Assembly: GCA_964036045.1 (NCBI GenBank)
Contig: OZ038382.1
Location: 74,014,687 to 74,078,686, forward strand
Source: Eutreptiella sp. 'Long Island Sound 2002'
Taxonomy: Eukaryota; Euglenozoa; Euglenophyceae; Eutreptiales; Eutreptiaceae
Length of the DNA: 64,000 bases
Reading direction: 5' to 3'
Shown one piece after another: positions 63,931 through 64,000 of this stretch (the first letter of the stretch is position 1; every line of letters begins with the position of its first letter). The translations under genes were made by a program, and so were the position numbers. The notes beneath the pieces are model-generated. The model had not been told where the DNA came from. It saw only the letters and a list, made by a program, of their open reading frames with translations, and ran no database searches.

Positions 63931-64000
63931 GTCAAATGGCTGTGGTGTGTTTTTGGTTTCTCGTGGGTTGGGTGCTATAGCACGGGGAATTCTGATGTAA

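Noticed and set aside
1-64000. tRNA, rRNA or other structured RNA genes
   Set aside because: None could be recognised by eye; hairpins seen belong to repeats.

Overview
The window reads as repeat-rich nuclear DNA of a eukaryote, most likely a unicellular alga or other protist. Coding pieces are split by GT-AG introns. There is a spliced gene resembling a six-hairpin alpha-L-rhamnosidase, a LINE with an APE-type endonuclease and an RNase H, and several kilobase-scale minisatellites. I see no operons, rRNA or convincing tRNA. The lineage cannot be fixed from sequence alone.

Layout. 1-10.9 kb: satellite of about 230 copies of a ~47-bp unit that is itself an inverted repeat. 11.1-43.3 kb: a stack of nested mobile elements. 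43.4-45.7 kb: exons of the rhamnosidase-like gene. 45.7-53.1 kb: sparse genes, namely a membrane-anchored O-methyltransferase exon (49.1 kb) and a multi-exon gene of unknown function (50.3-53.1 kb). 53.9-61.6 kb: an AT-rich palindrome, a ~171-bp tandem repeat, a 5.3-kb minisatellite with a 10-bp unit, and a second block of the AT-rich repeat. 61.6-64 kb: mostly unassigned.

The main result is the nested stack, which resolves into dated layers. A LINE (L2) sits directly behind the (ACAAC)n tail of an older truncated copy (L1). L2 is interrupted by palindrome-rich DNA (element D, 12.07-15.21 kb), with half of its endonuclease inverted, and then by element H (15,360-39,464). H has ~22-bp terminal inverted repeats (TIRs) starting CTTAGG and a 5-bp target-site duplication (TSD), GATTG. 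H carries a gene split by element A (16,331-37,761; same kind of termini, TSD TAAAT). A carries a paralogue of that gene, and A's copy is split by element B (25,818-28,759; same termini, TSD TATCA). The left end plus first ORF of A/B is amplified into five tandem ~1.9-kb units. The right part of A is split by an unrelated 4.6-kb transposon, C (32,430-37,043; ~34-bp TIRs starting CCCTTG). Removing each insertion and one TSD restores the reading frame across all three CTTAGG junctions.

So one CTTAGG transposon family has inserted twice in succession into its own gene. A without its insertions is about 6.3 kb. It encodes the H/A-type protein (a candidate transposase, no family recognised) plus further spliced ORFs, one with a GGQH motif that may be ParB/sulfiredoxin-like. 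The motif GGGCGAAATTTC lies in forward orientation at the left end, in reverse at the right end, and as a full 16-bp palindrome in introns and spacers, as expected of a transposase-binding or regulatory site.
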